Origin: Bicyclus anynana
Taxonomy: Eukaryota > Arthropoda > Insecta > Lepidoptera > Nymphalidae
Reading direction: 5' to 3'
DNA length: 64,000 nucleotides
Assembly (NCBI RefSeq): GCF_947172395.1
Contig: NC_069104.1
Span: 9,823,355 to 9,887,354 of the forward strand
The position numbers and the translations under genes are program-made. Each line of letters opens with the position of its first letter. Position 1 is the stretch's first letter. The notes beneath the pieces are model-generated. The model was not told the origin of the DNA, made no database searches, and was given only the letters and a program-made list of their open reading frames with translations. Below, in pieces: positions 41,713 to 52,835 of this stretch.

Positions 41713-42213
41713 ACACTTTTTTTTGCGCTTTTTAGTTTATTGGGTACATTTTCTTTTGGAAGTCGGTTAAAAACGATAGTCACTGGTGTTCAATTATCCC
41801 TCCGGTCGGGAAAACAGCCAAATAATAATTGGCAGGGAAAGGACATGCGAAGTTTTCCGCACTCCAGCTATGTGCGTAAAGGCGACGTGACCAACTAAGC
41901 ATGTAATTGGACTTACAAGACATTTTTTTCATCACTATTTAGGAATGACTATTTTGTGTCATTATTTTGAAAGGACTCTTTTATATCACTATTAGGAAGT
42001 CATTCTTGCTATCACTATTTATAGTACAATGAATGAAAGTTTTCACCTCCGTTTTCGTTGGACCTTCATCGATTTTCATGAAAATTGGTGAGTAGGTGGG
42101 AGATACCTTAAGAAACAAAAGTGACATAGGGCTAACTTGCGGTTTTTACCTGGGGGTGGATGCCACCCCTTCTCGGCGGTGAAAATTATTTTAATAAATC
42201 CTCAGGAATCCAT

Positions 42214-42273
42214 AGACAAATTTAAGCAAATATTACAGAGTAAAAGACAAATTTAAGCAAATATTACAGAGTA
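42214..42273 (+). repeat. Tandem duplication, 31-bp unit
   Basis: AGACAAATTTAAGCAAATAT plus TACAGAGTA occurs twice in a row, nearly identical, so recent. Confidence 0.85.
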
Positions 42274-42589
42274 CAAATGATTGCTTACTAACACTATTTA
42301 GAAACGTAGGTTTTCCATTATACCTACTATCTAAAAATTATTTCTTTCTATTCTCTACTCCATTTTCTATCTATTTATTATTTTTTTATGTTTTATGAAT
42401 ATCAGGCAGAAACGACAGTGCTATTGTGTACTTAACAATAGAAAATCTGGGGTATAATCTGGAAAATATTATTCGAAAAAATAGAAAACCTATTTTGGTT
42501 TTATTCGTATTAAAGGCTTTGACAGAGTTCATTCAGTAAAATACTATTCTCATGATGTCATTTCATGCCACCGCACAGCATTGATAAAG

Positions 42590-42740
42590 AAGAAGAAGAA
42601 ATACTTTATTGCACAATTATAAATTAAAACAATAAAAAGATAAATTAAACTTAGCATGCAAAGGCGGCCTTATTACAAAAAGTAATCTCTACCAGGCAAC
42701 CCCTGACGAGAGAACTTGCGAAGAAAGAGCGGGAAGGTGC
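42590..42740 (-). mobile_element. LINE 3' end (5'-truncated)
   Basis: AAGAAGAAGAAGAAATACTT followed by TATTGCACAATTATAAATTA is the complement of a TTCTTCTT-tailed retroelement 3' end with an AATAAAGTA-like signal. GGCGGCCTTATTACAAAAAG lies in its 3' UTR. No ORF remains. Confidence 0.5.
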
Positions 42741-43189
42741 AATACATTATATGTAATTATATAAATAAATAATTAAATAAATATAATATAATATAATATA
42801 TAAGTAAATATAATATTAAAATTTACATATGTATAAAATAATATAAAGCAATGGTGGCTAATAGTATTATTATCACTATCGGGAATTTTTCAAAAATTTC
42901 AATTTTAACTCGCTGGAACTATTTTTACCTTGTTATCGCTGGTCAACCAGTGATAAAAGGGTGAATAATTAAAATTAAAAGTCATTATCTTGTGGATATT
43001 ATTTAATTCAGTGACAACTATATCTTATCACAACCGATAAGGTAAATATTGTACATGGGATAGGTTACATTTTTAGTTTCCGAATACGCTCAGTAAACTG
43101 CGTACGTGCCGCGAGTTGTATATGTATTAATTTTCCTGAATTTTCCTAACTAGGGTTGTTTTCAGACGATCCTTTCAGTGATCCGTTCG

Positions 43190-43347
43190 TCAGTAAGGTT
43201 TGAACCACGGCACGGGAAACACGTGTTTGTTGTTGCCGCATAATTCGCCGCGAACTCGAGTTCGTCGATTTTATTTTGTGTTGCGAAAGTGTGATACTGT
43301 TTTTATCTTTTTGATTTTTTGTTTACGGATTTTCCTATTTCTATTTA
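43190..43347 (+). promoter_or_regulatory. Candidate Inr+DPE core promoter and 5' noncoding exon
   Basis: TCAGT (A at 43192) is the arthropod initiator. Exactly at +28 to +33, ACACGT (43219-43224) meets the DPE consensus. About 156 bp on, A/GTAAGTATT (GT at 43348) is a strong splice donor. This could be the start of an unseen plus-strand gene or lncRNA. No downstream exon is recognised in the window. Confidence 0.35.
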
Positions 43348-43537
43348 GTAAGTATTGTTTTTATTATTTTCTACAAAAATTAAAGGTATTTTTATAATAA
43401 AAACAATAAATTTAGTTTTAAAATATAAGCAATAAGTTTTAAAGTAGCTATGTTATTTTTTTGTTGATTAATTGACTATTGTTTGGTTTTAAAAAGTTTA
43501 TAGATTTTTATTTGAACTGTAGATATAAAACGTGAAT

Positions 43538-43620
43538 AAGTTTTCAGGGCATCATAGACATAATACACTAAAATGTGAACATTAAAAAGTTTTCAGGGCA
43601 TCATAGACAAAATACACTAA
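43538..43620 (+). repeat. Tandem duplication, 49-bp step
   Basis: AAGTTTTCAGGGCATCATAG plus ACATAATACACTAA at 43538-43571 recurs at 43587-43620 with one change. Confidence 0.85.
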
Positions 43621-44049
43621 GTATTATATAGAAACTTTTAAAGCTGGAATATAGTAAAGTTTAATTTCATTGTTAGAGGTACAATCAGCTGTTTGAGAGT
43701 AAGCTCATTTACTTTTATTGTCATATTTCTTCTACGACTATTTTTCTAAAAAAATCTGTAATTTATTACAATTCTGAATACAATTAATGAAAATTCTCTA
43801 ACTTAATACAATTCTCGCATTTATTACGTACAATATTTTTACATAGTTGTGACAAAGGACTTCAAAAATGTTTTTAACAGTTCATGATACTGTGAAGGTA
43901 AAAGTTAAGTCTCCTAATATATCTAACAACTAAACTATGGACCTACAGCATGTCGATATACAGAACCTTTCGTAGCTCGTGTTCTGACTCGATCTTGGTC
44001 TAGTGTTTCTTAAATGTTAGGGCTTAATGTTTTTCTTTCTTATCATTTA

Positions 44050-44282
44050 CTAATGGACGCTCGCGACTTCGTCCGCGTGGAATTCAGTTTTTCACAAATC
44101 CCGCGGGAACGATAGATTTTTAAGAGATGAAAAGTAGCCTATGTGTTAATCCAAAGTAAAATCTATTTTCCTTCCAAATTTCAGCTTAATCGGTTCAGTA
44201 GCCGAAGCGGAAAGGAGGTACAAACATACATACTTACACATACAATTACACACAAACTTTCATCTTTATAATATTAGTGTGA
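44050..44282 (-). mobile_element. Non-autonomous Helitron, family B short form (233 bp)
   Basis: TGGACGCTCGCGACTTCGTC, CAAATCCCGCGGGAACGATA, AATTTCAGCTTAATCGGTTC and the 5' end complement TTATAATATTAGTGTGA, followed by T. The CTAG is changed to TTAG. Confidence 0.7.
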
Positions 44283-44786
44283 TTGTATAAAAAGATAATA
44301 ATACTTTAATTACGCTCTAGTAAAATGTGTGGGCGTAGTAAATATTTATGTAAAATCAACAGAGATGTTAAAATTATTCTAAGGTTTTACTTCCTATTCC
44401 TTCCTGAGATCGGTGTTATAAGGCATATCGTTTATTTTTTTTGGTAATTATGTTATAAATATAATTTACAATATTAAATTATTAGTTATGAGTACTTCAT
44501 AGGTATATAAATGGCAATCAATGTAGTCTTTGTTCGTAACAATTCCCTCCGTAGCGTTTTAGCTTTTCAATTCAGGTTTTTCCGTAAAAAAGGAATGCAG
44601 AATATAATATTTATTTTAAGCTATCGGACGTCCGGACGAACGAAATTTAGTTTTTCACAAATCCTGCCGTAGATTTTTTGGGAAAAAATAGCCTATATAT
44701 GTTGCACATTTTTCTAAATCACAGATAATACTTGAATAATCTAAGAGACTACTACACTACACAACTTCAGTGGAGTATTCGTATCT

Positions 44787-44978
44787 ATCATCATTAACCC
44801 ATATTCGGCTCACAGCTGAGATCGAGTGTCCTCCAGAATAAAAATGGTTAGGCCAATTGCGCCTGGCCCAATGCGGATTGGCAGATTTTACACGCGCAGA
44901 GAACGATGTTTTTCTTTCACCGTTTGAGACACGTGATAATCTTAAAATGCACACCACTGAAAAGTTGGAGGTGCATCT
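44787..44978 (-). mobile_element. SINE family 2, internally deleted
   Basis: ATTAACCCATATTCGGCTCA, GCCCAATGCGGATTGGCAGA, CACCGTTTGAGACACGTGAT and AAAAGTTGGAGGTGCATC. The tRNA head is missing. Confidence 0.7.
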
Positions 44979-45028
44979 TTCAGCATCTTAAGCCACCAGT
45001 CTTCGACATTTTTTTTTCTTTAATATTG

Positions 45029-45221
45029 TCTATATTTAATATTATAACGCTGAAGAGTTTGTTTATTTGAACGCGCTAATCTCAGGAACTAATGGTCCGA
45101 TTTGAAAAAATCTTTCAATGTTAAATAACCCATTTATCGAGGAAGGCTATAGGCTATATAATATCCCCGCATTTCTACGGGAACGGAAACCACGCGGGTG
45201 AAACCGTGCGGCGTCAGCTAG
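45029..45221 (+). mobile_element. Non-autonomous Helitron, family A (193 bp)
   Basis: TCTATATTTAATATTATAAC to GTGCGGCGTCAGCTAG. The core CTAATCTCAGGAACTAATGG and GGTGAAACCGTGCGGCG before CTAG match the other copies. Confidence 0.75.
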
Positions 45222-46224
45222 TCAACAAAACACAATTATCTATTCAACACAACTCTGCCCAAGTGTAATGTGCACGTGTTAAATGGACCGAGTAGTTTTC
45301 AATTTGCACGCAGTACTGACTTTACCCGTTACATACAAACTTACTACATCTACACTATAGTCTGGCAAGTTCGTTGATAACACTCCCATGATATGCGAGC
45401 TTATACTTGATACCCATAGTTTATACTTGGAGAAAATTGGATCGGCTTTTATCTTCACACTAGAAGTAGAATTAATTATTCCATGTAATGTTAGTAATTA
45501 TTTTAAAGAATGATTATTTTAAAAGAGCAACAGTTGAGTTTGTCGGCTTTTCTCACCTGCCTTCTGCATCAATATTAGTTTTCTAATTTTAGTCTTTACA
45601 AATAGTCAACTTGACTTTTCAAAAGTTTTAGTAAAGTAAGCTTACTAGAAATAAATGAATTTTGATTTTGTATTCTTATACGCAATCAATAGGTACCGCT
45701 AGGGTCTGGTATTATCTTTCAAATTCTGCGTTTCTTGGGCATTTTCAAGTCAATAAATAAATTTGACTTTGACACTTAACATCAGGTGGGATCGTGGTAA
45801 AGTTATTCATAAAAACAAAGTGGTAGAACGCGGCTTCTAGATTATTTATATTCTTAGAATATAGACGTGATTTGATAGACAGTACACATGAATGGATAAT
45901 TCGATTACGCAAACGTCAGTCAATACATCAACATTCAGCCTAAGTGGAAAATTCGGGAGAGGCGGATAGGTTAAAAATAGATACTTCCTTAGAAATTCTT
46001 TCGATAATATTAAAATTGCTAATTTTACTTGGATGTTGGAAGATTGATATTTAGGTAAAAACGCATACGTGTGGCACTCGGGGACTAAAACGGTACAGCT
46101 ATTGCATAGCATTTTTTATCAACTTAAGTAATAATAATTATTTATTTATTTTATTTATGCAGTAGGTACTTTTTTTTTTAGAAAATAATAAAAACTAAAA
46201 ATTAAAAGTATAAATAAATATTTT
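45222..46224. other. Non-coding stretch with repeat pieces
   Basis: Bases 45355-45403 are a fragment of a dispersed repeat (TGGCAAGTTCGTTGATAACA, CCCATGATATGCG) seen in longer form at 55448-55600 and, reversed, 59022-59150. Bases 45600-45672 and 45740-45775 are LINE-type tails. Nothing else is recognised. Confidence 0.5.
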
Positions 46225-46532
46225 GTCGGCCTCCGTGGCGCAGTGGTATGCGCGGTGGATTTACAAGATGGAGGTTATGGGTTCGATTCCCGGCTGGACC
46301 GATGGAGTTTTTTTTAATTGGTCCAGGTCTGGCTGGTGTGAGGCTTTGGCCGTGGCTAGTTACCACCTTACCGGCAAAGACGTAACGCCAAGCGATTTAA
46401 CGTTCCGGTGCGATGTCGTGTAGAAACCGAAAAGGGGTGTGGATTTTCATTATCCTCCTAACGAGTTAGCCCGCTTCCATCTTAGACTGCATCATCACTT
46501 ACCATATGGTGAGATTGTAGTCAAGGGCTAAC
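46225..46532 (+). mobile_element. SINE family 1, near full length
   Basis: Head GGCCTCCGTGGCGCAGTGG, B-box GGTTCGATTCC, body GTTCCGGTGCGATGTCGTGT, tail GTGAGATTGTAGTCAAGGGC. The 66-codon ORF here is a repeat artefact. Confidence 0.85.
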
Positions 46533-46838
46533 ATCTTTACGGTGAGCTGGAACGTCGAAATGTGTTAACTTTATGCACGTCTTAGGTGTTAGGTTTATTT
46601 TCGTTACGCAATTTCTTGATTCGGTCGCCGCACGCATAGCCCGCTATAAGAAGGATGTATTTGAACAATTTCTTTTACATTTTTAGAAATAAAATAATCC
46701 AAGAATAAAGCCGCAAAAGACTGAAAGCTCAAAAGAAAACTCACTTATCTGTGAGAGCTGGCGTCAAAGAAAGTTACAAAGTACGTGTTGGTACTTGAAA
46801 ATTTCATCATAAATAAAACATCAAAGATTTATTTACGA

Positions 46839-46877
46839 AAGTTTTCATTGTTTTTAGGATTTTCATTGTTTTTAGGC
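46839..46877 (+). repeat. Tandem duplication, ~18-bp unit
   Basis: TTTTCATTGTTTTTAGG occurs twice in direct succession. Confidence 0.8.
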
Positions 46878-46907
46878 TATTATTATGCTTATACTTTAGT
46901 TATTTTT

Positions 46908-47189
46908 AACGCGACTTTGTCCGCGTGGAATTCAGGTTTTCACAAATCCCGCAGGAACCTTAAATAACTTTATTTTCTTTTAAACTTAATGTTATTTAAT
47001 TTTAACTTATATAATTTTAATTTTATTAATTATTTATTTGTATACCTGATAATGGTGATGGTGATAAGAACATCTTTGTATAACTAAATTTAATGTTCCT
47101 TGCAAATAAACGATTCTGATTCTGAAAGACCATGGACTTTTCCGGGACGAACATACACACAAACTTTCACCTTTATAATATTAATGTGA
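46908..47189 (-). mobile_element. Helitron family B split by a LINE 3' tail
   Basis: Left part GCGACTTTGTCCGCGTGGAA to CCCGCAGGAACC; right part ATGGACTTTTCCGGGACGAA to TTATAATATTAATGTGA. Bases 46960-47129 between them are a LINE 3' end (TCTTTGTATAACTAAAT, then TGCAAATAAACGATTCTGAT). Confidence 0.7.
46960..47129 (+). mobile_element. LINE 3' UTR with GATTCT tail
   Basis: TTTAAACTTAATGTTATTTA, AAGAACATCTTTGTATAACT and AATAAACGATTCTGATTCTG are shared with 60607-60785 and 56110-56246. The GATTCT tail and 5' truncation fit a non-LTR retrotransposon. Confidence 0.65.
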
Positions 47190-47695
47190 TAGGTTTGCGC
47201 TTGACTTGCACATAGAAATTGGCGTGGTTTGAAAGTTTCAGTGTGATTGGTTAGACCAAACTTGGGTATCACATCAGATGTAGTCATAAATAACTAAATC
47301 AAAGTAAATATTCAAGAACACTATACCTTTGTGATCACTTAGAAATATTTTACTGATTATTTAGAGATAAGTTATTTATTCCTAAAATATGTATTAAATG
47401 AATTTATGTTACAATAAAGTATCTCTTTATTACCGTGTTATGTTAGAAATGTGAAAAATCGTATTTATTAGGTAAAGCTTTCGTGAATGAAATTAATAGC
47501 CAAAGTTGTTGCAAAGTATGTTAGCGAGCTTTTAAGTTGATTTGAAAACATGTTTACCTTCTATACCTTGTTTCATGACTCATTTACTTATTGGGGTAAC
47601 TAATAGTGCTAAGCACACAGTAATTTGGATCACTTTTTTAATGTATTTTTGCATTGTGCTTTTCATGCAACTTTTGCGGGTAGAACTAAAAAAAT

Positions 47696-47994
47696 TTCAT
47701 GACCTCCGCCTCCGATTCCGGAGGGTGTGGGTTTGAATCCGGCCCACGGCATGCATTTCCAACTTTTCAGTTGTGTGCATTTTAAGACATTAAATATCAC
47801 GTGTCTCAAACGGTGACGGAGAAACATCATGAGGAAACCTGCATACCAGAGAATTTTCTTAATTCTCTGCGAGTGTGAAGTCTGCCAATCCGTATTGGGC
47901 CAGCGTGGTGGACTATTTGGCCTAACCCCTTTCATTCAGAGAGGAGACTCGAGCTCAGCAGCGGGCCCAATATGGGTTGATAACGACGACGATT
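47696..47994 (+). mobile_element. SINE family 2, near full length
   Basis: Head remnant GACCTCCGCCTCCGATTCCG, B-box GGTTTGAATCC, TTAAATATCACGTGTCTCAA, GGAAACCTGCATACCAGAGA, TTGGGCCAGCGTGGTGGACT and tail GGTTGATAACGACGACGATT. Confidence 0.85.
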
Positions 47995-48678
47995 AGGACT
48001 TTTCCTCTATGATTACAAACTGAACAAGAGTTTTCCAATAAAAACAAAAAGACGACTAACTTAATTTCCCGACTAAAACAGCCCAAGTCAGTAAAGTTTG
48101 ATAAATTGTGCGATGTTTACAGCAAATTTTACATAATTTGAACCGAGAGCCGTCATCAATCTTCTACGAAATTTACTGTATGACCGGATCCTGCGTAAAG
48201 TAGGCGTAGCTACGCTTAAATAATACAGAACACTGTTAAATATTTAACCAACTTACTGTAAGGAGGGTCTCTAACGAAAGATTGTAAGAGTAGCTTTTTA
48301 TTAATAATTTTATTTATTTAATTCAATAAAGGATTTAAGAGAGAAAGGTGCAATCACAACCTTAATTAAGTTTTTCTGTACATCTAATTTACAATACTCG
48401 TAAAAACAACAAAGTAGTAGTTTATTAAAATTCTATATTTACAGCCCTAATATTAAAATCATTTTTTGTGATGCTACTCGATTTTTCTATTATTGTAACA
48501 AAAGAAAATATTAGGTATATCAGGCGCAGACAACAAAGAACTAATCGTTTTTTTGTTATTCGATAGCAATAAATAATCTAAAAAAACGGGCAAGCGCGAT
48601 CTTTGATGGTGTGTTAAATTAGAAATGATTGAAAATTGAGATTTTCTCTTTAATTAGAGGACAATGTCTTGCAGAGTC

Positions 48679-48832
48679 AGTCCTTTTCATGAAAGAAGTC
48701 CCTCGGCTAAAACCTGACCTAAAAATGACAGCGTCTTACACAAATTACAATAAGACCGTCATTATCAAACGACAATTAGCGCCGATAAGATATTAGCGCC
48801 GCGTCTGGGGGACTTATTTCATGAAAAGGACT
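48679..48832. mobile_element. MITE with 24-bp inverted ends (154 bp)
   Basis: AGTCCTTTTCATGAAAGAAG plus TCCC at the left pairs with GGGACTTATTTCATGAAAAG plus GACT at the right (23 of 24). GCGCCGATAAGATATTAGCG lies inside. The superfamily is not clear; no convincing target duplication. Confidence 0.75.
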
Positions 48833-49240
48833 TATTATAGTTGAAGTTGTCACGTTTGACAGTTGCACTTGACTGAGCGAAATTCGGACATATTTTATAA
48901 CCACAGACTATTTTAAAAGTTTCTATGTTGTTGCTGTCAAAATATTCTTCACCGACGATAGAGGATTCTTAATTAAACCCAATAATTAATTAGATTCAAT
49001 TAATTAAAGCAATTAGTTTAAGTTATAACTTCTGTCGAGCATCTTTTTTTTGATATTGCAACCAGAAGAGCGCAGAAAATAATTTCTCTAATCTAAAATA
49101 AAACATTACCGTCTTTGTATTATAGAAAGCGGTTAAGATTGCATCCATGCATCACTGTCATTAAGAAATTTTCAATTTTATTAAGGGAAGTTTCTTAGCT
49201 ATTTAAGAGCGCGCAGCGCGTCGGTACGATATGGAAAATC

Positions 49241-49640
49241 AAAATCAAAAATCATTTATTTCAAGTAGGCTCAGTTTACAAGCACTTTTGACACGTCAGT
49301 TGACTATTTGTAAAGATTCTACCACCGGTTCGGAAGGCAGGTTCTGCTGAGAAGATACCGGCAAGAAACTCAACAGTTGCTCTTTTGAAAAAGTCATACA
49401 GTATTATAATTTACAATTAATAACAATTACTGTTTACATTTTTTATAGTTTTACTTTCTGTGTGAAGGTGGAAGCTGATCCAACGACCTCCAAGCATCTT
49501 TATCATTAAGGAACTCATCAATGTTGTAGTACCCTCGACTAAGTAGATGTTTTTTAACACATTGGATTGGATAAAATTCGAAGCGCAAACGGGACGCCGA
49601 ATTATGACTATCACGTGAGTGAAAAGCACGGAGCAATTGA
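49241..49640 (-). mobile_element. LINE 3' end with C-terminal ORF remnant
   Basis: Reverse strand: an open stretch ends SRGYYNIDEFLNDKDAWRS then QLPPSHRK and stop (to about 49451), a tail typical of Jockey-type insect LINEs as I recall them. It is followed by a 3' UTR (GTTGAGTTTCTTGCCGGTAT, CTGCCTTCCGAACCGGTGGT) and a GATTTT tail. It is 5'-truncated near 49640. Confidence 0.65.
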
Positions 49641-50046
49641 CGCGCGACGCAAATTTTATGACGTGAGCGCCAAAACCATTTTTACCTTTTTTTTTGCAAG
49701 TAAAACAACATAACGAAAAACAAAATGGCCATGTTGAAGATATATACCTAATTTTCTATACAAAACAAAAATTTAAGAAAATAAGTTTGCTTTTTCTGAG
49801 ATTGAAAGCAAATTGGAGCAAGACGTGAATAAACTATCGAGAAAAGTTTTACAAATTGTGTATTTTGTATAGTCATAACGAAGCTAACACTTTGAAATAT
49901 CATTTACCCAAATATCAGGCTCCTAACTTTTCCAGAATCTGAGATCCAGAACCATTTGTAACCACCAAATTAAATATTGCACACTCTTAAGGAATTGTTT
50001 TATCACTTTCTTTTGCATGAACGAACGTACCTATTTTTTATACTGT

Positions 50047-50371
50047 ACAAGTTAGCCCTTGACTACAATGAGATTGTAGTCAAGTAACTGTTGGTAAGTG
50101 ATGATGCAATCTAAGATGGATGCGGGCTAACTTGTTAGGAGGAGGATAAAAATCCACACCCCTTTCGGTTTCTACACGACATCGTACCAGAACGCTAAAT
50201 CGCTTGTCGTCACGTCTTTGTCGGTAGGGTGGTAACTAGCCACGGCCAAAGCCTCTCACCAGCTAGACCTGGACCAATTAAGAAATCCTCAATCGGTCCA
50301 GCCGGGGATCGCACCCAGGACCTCTGTCTTGTAAGTCTACTGCGCATACCATTGCGCCACGGAGGCCGTCC
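50047..50371 (-). mobile_element. SINE family 1 with folded tail
   Basis: Head complement GCGCCACGGAGGCCGTC, B-box complement GGGGATCGCACCC. At the tail, CTTGACTACAAT-GAG-ATTGTAGTCAAG (50057-50083) is a perfect 12-bp hairpin made of a second, inverted tail piece. Confidence 0.85.
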
Positions 50372-50388
50372 AATACCTTTATGGAATA

Positions 50389-50592
50389 CTAGCTGACGCC
50401 ACGCGGTTTCACCCGCGTGGTTCCCGTTCCCGCGGGAATGCGGGGATAATATATAGCCTATAGCCTTCCTCCATAAATGGGCTACCTAACACTGAAAGAA
50501 CTTTTCAAATCGGACCAGTAGTTCCTGAGATTAGCGCGTTCAATCAAACAAACAAACAAACAAAGTCTTCAGCTTTATAATATTAGTATAGA
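50389..50592 (-). mobile_element. Non-autonomous Helitron, family A, intact (204 bp)
   Basis: Reverse copy from CTAGCTGACGCCACGCGG to TTTATAATATTAGTATAGA, placed between A and T. CGCGGTTTCACCCGCG forms the 3' hairpin. It is the cleanest copy in the window. Confidence 0.85.
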
Positions 50593-50986
50593 TGATGTCG
50601 TCGGTCTACCTAGTAGATGCATCACCAATATTACGCTTTCCGGTGCGGAATCGTCATAATACCTTCATGCAAAATTGACACCTGCCTTGTGAATGTGTGA
50701 AGTCTTCTAATCCGTATTGAGCAAGCGTTGCAAGCAAGCGCAACATTTTTCTAGTTTTCGAAGCGTTAGCGATCGTAGAATGAGAATCGACGTTCCACTT
50801 GGCTAGGGGGGTAGGTGAGATTGTAGGCAAGGGTTAACTTGTAAAGAAAAAAACACTGGCTCATCGAGGTAAACTAAATTTCTCCTGACTACTAGTTAGA
50901 GGCAAACAGAGATTGTCGTGGCCATATATACACTAGGGAGAACATTTTAATAATATAGTTTTCCACCACACAATACCCAGTCTTTT

Positions 50987-51315
50987 GACGGCCTCCGTGG
51001 CGCAGTGGTATGCGCGGTGGATTTACAAAACGGAGGTCCTGGGTTCGATTCCCAGCTGGGCAGATTGAGATTTTCTTAATTGGTCCAGGTCTGGCTGGTG
51101 GGAGGCTTCGGCCATGGCTAGTTACCACCCTACCGGCAAAGACGTACCGCCAAGCGATTTAGCGTTCCGGTACGATGACGTGTAGAAACCGAAAGGAGTG
51201 TGGATTTTCAACCTCATCCTAACAAGTTAGCCCGCGTCCATCTTAGGCTGCATCATCACTTACCATCAGGTGAGATTGTAGTCAAGGGCTAACTTGTCAA
51301 GAATAAAAAAAAAGT
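50987..51315 (+). mobile_element. SINE family 1, full length
   Basis: GACGGCCTCCGTGGCGCAGT, B-box GGTTCGATTCC, AAGCGATTTAGCGTTCCGGT and tail GTCAAGGGCTAACTTGTCAA with poly-A. Small SINE pieces precede it at 50691-50730 (family 2) and 50812-50853 (family 1 tail). Confidence 0.9.
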
Positions 51316-52240
51316 CTAAATAAATATTAGAACAACTAGACCAACATCAAATTAATTATATTATCCCCTAAAGACTTAACTTTTAATAGAATAGGATATT
51401 TATAATTGGAAAAGTTTATAATACCTATTTGTATAAAATTCATTAAACTGCACCCAAATGCAGTACGTGACAAAAGTTGTCAAAATTAATGACGTGGACC
51501 TCTCATTAATTTTTGATTAACTTTTATTATCATTGTTATTTATTTATTTATTTATTTATTCATTTAAGTTACATTTCCACATGTCATAAATAAAATTTCA
51601 TAATTATTACAAATGGAACCCAGTGAGGGTGTTGTTAATTTACCAGTTAAAATGAATATTGTACCAAAGCCGAAGTGGATACAGAAACCACTTTAATTAT
51701 TATAATAGCTTGATAAAATTGCTCCCTTGCGAGGTCATTATACCTTATCACTAACAACCCAAATTCGGCTCACTGTTAAGCACGAGTCTCTTCTCAGAAT
51801 GAGGCTTAGGCTAACAGTACATCACGCTTGCTCAATACGGACGGCTAGCGGGGCTGGACTTCATGATCCGTAACCGATGAGTCCAATCACTAAGTCGAAA
51901 CACAGATAATTAATTTTCCTGTTGTCACTAAAGCTAAGGTCACAGTCAAATTATATAAATTTTGATTCATATTTCGTACTGAACAAATATTACGGTATTT
52001 ATGACCGTGAAAAGATAATTAGATCTCTGTAGACACACCTGCTTATTTTGTTTGTTTAAGAAGTGAAATGATTCATTCACTTTGTATTTTCCTATTTATG
52101 ATTTTTAGGTACGTTAATTACGTTATTTGTGAGTATCTTATTGTATAATTTATCTCCATATTCTCATTGCAAAACTAACTACGCGGGTAAAACCGTAGCG
52201 CAATGGTTAATAGTTCTGTAATAAATTTAAAACATAAAAA

Positions 52241-52835
52241 AATATCCTACTAATATTATGAATGGTAAATTATAATACTGTAATATTATGAATGGTAAAT
52301 TATAATACTGTATGACTTTTTCAAAAGAGCAACTGTTGAGTTTCTTGCCGGTATCTTCTCAGCAGAACCTGCCTTCCGAACCGGTGGTAGAATCTTTACA
52401 AATAGTCAACTGACGTGTCAAAAGTGCTTGTAAACTGAGCCTACTTGAAATAAATGATTTTTGATTTGATTTGATTTGAAACCCGAAAGTTTTGTTTGGA
52501 TCTTTGTTACTCTTTAACGCCGCTACTACTGAAGCGATTTGGCTGAAACTTGGAATGGAAATAGATTTTAGTCTGGATTAACACATAGGCTACTTTTTAT
52601 CCCGAAAAAGTCTATGGTTTCCCGAGATTTGCAAAAATTGATGATTTTTATGATATGAATGTTTGTTACTCTTTCACGTCTCCACTACTGAACCGAATTA
52701 GCTGAAATTTGGTATTGAGATATATTATAGCATGGATAACACATAGGCTACTTTTTATCCCGGAAAAATCTATGGTTCCCGAGGGATTTGTGAAAATCTA
52801 AATTTCACGCGGACGAAGTCGCGGGCGTCCGCTAG
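52241..52835 (+). mobile_element. Helitron family B split by a LINE 3' end
   Basis: The 5' end TCCTACTAATATTATGAATG is at 52241. The rest resumes at about 52483 (CCCGAAAGTTTTGTTTGG) and ends GCGGACGAAGTCGCGG, GCGTCCGCTAG at 52835. Bases 52262-52482 between are the LINE tail also seen at 49241. Confidence 0.75.
52262..52482 (+). mobile_element. LINE 3' UTR inserted in a Helitron
   Basis: TTATAATACTGTATGACTTT, GAGTTTCTTGCCGGTATCTT and CAACTGACGTGTCAAAAGTG are nearly identical to 49241-49430, so the two are young sisters. A 30-bp tandem pair (TAATATTATGAATGGTAAAT...) marks the 5' junction. The tail is GATTTGATTTGATTTGA. Confidence 0.75.

Larger units (their letters stand above)
42741..44049. 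other. AT-rich stretch with promoter-like signal
   Basis: Bases 42777-42800 are an ATAAT-rich microsatellite. See 43190-43347 for the promoter candidate and 43538-43620 for a tandem pair. The ORF at 43200-43397 has no motif. Confidence 0.5.
47995..50046. other. Non-coding stretch around a MITE and a LINE end
   Basis: See 48679-48832 and 49241-49640. Other parts are AT-rich with no recognised gene. Confidence 0.5.

Noticed and set aside
47663..47935. 90-codon reverse ORF
   Set aside because: Entirely within SINE family 2; SINEs are non-coding.
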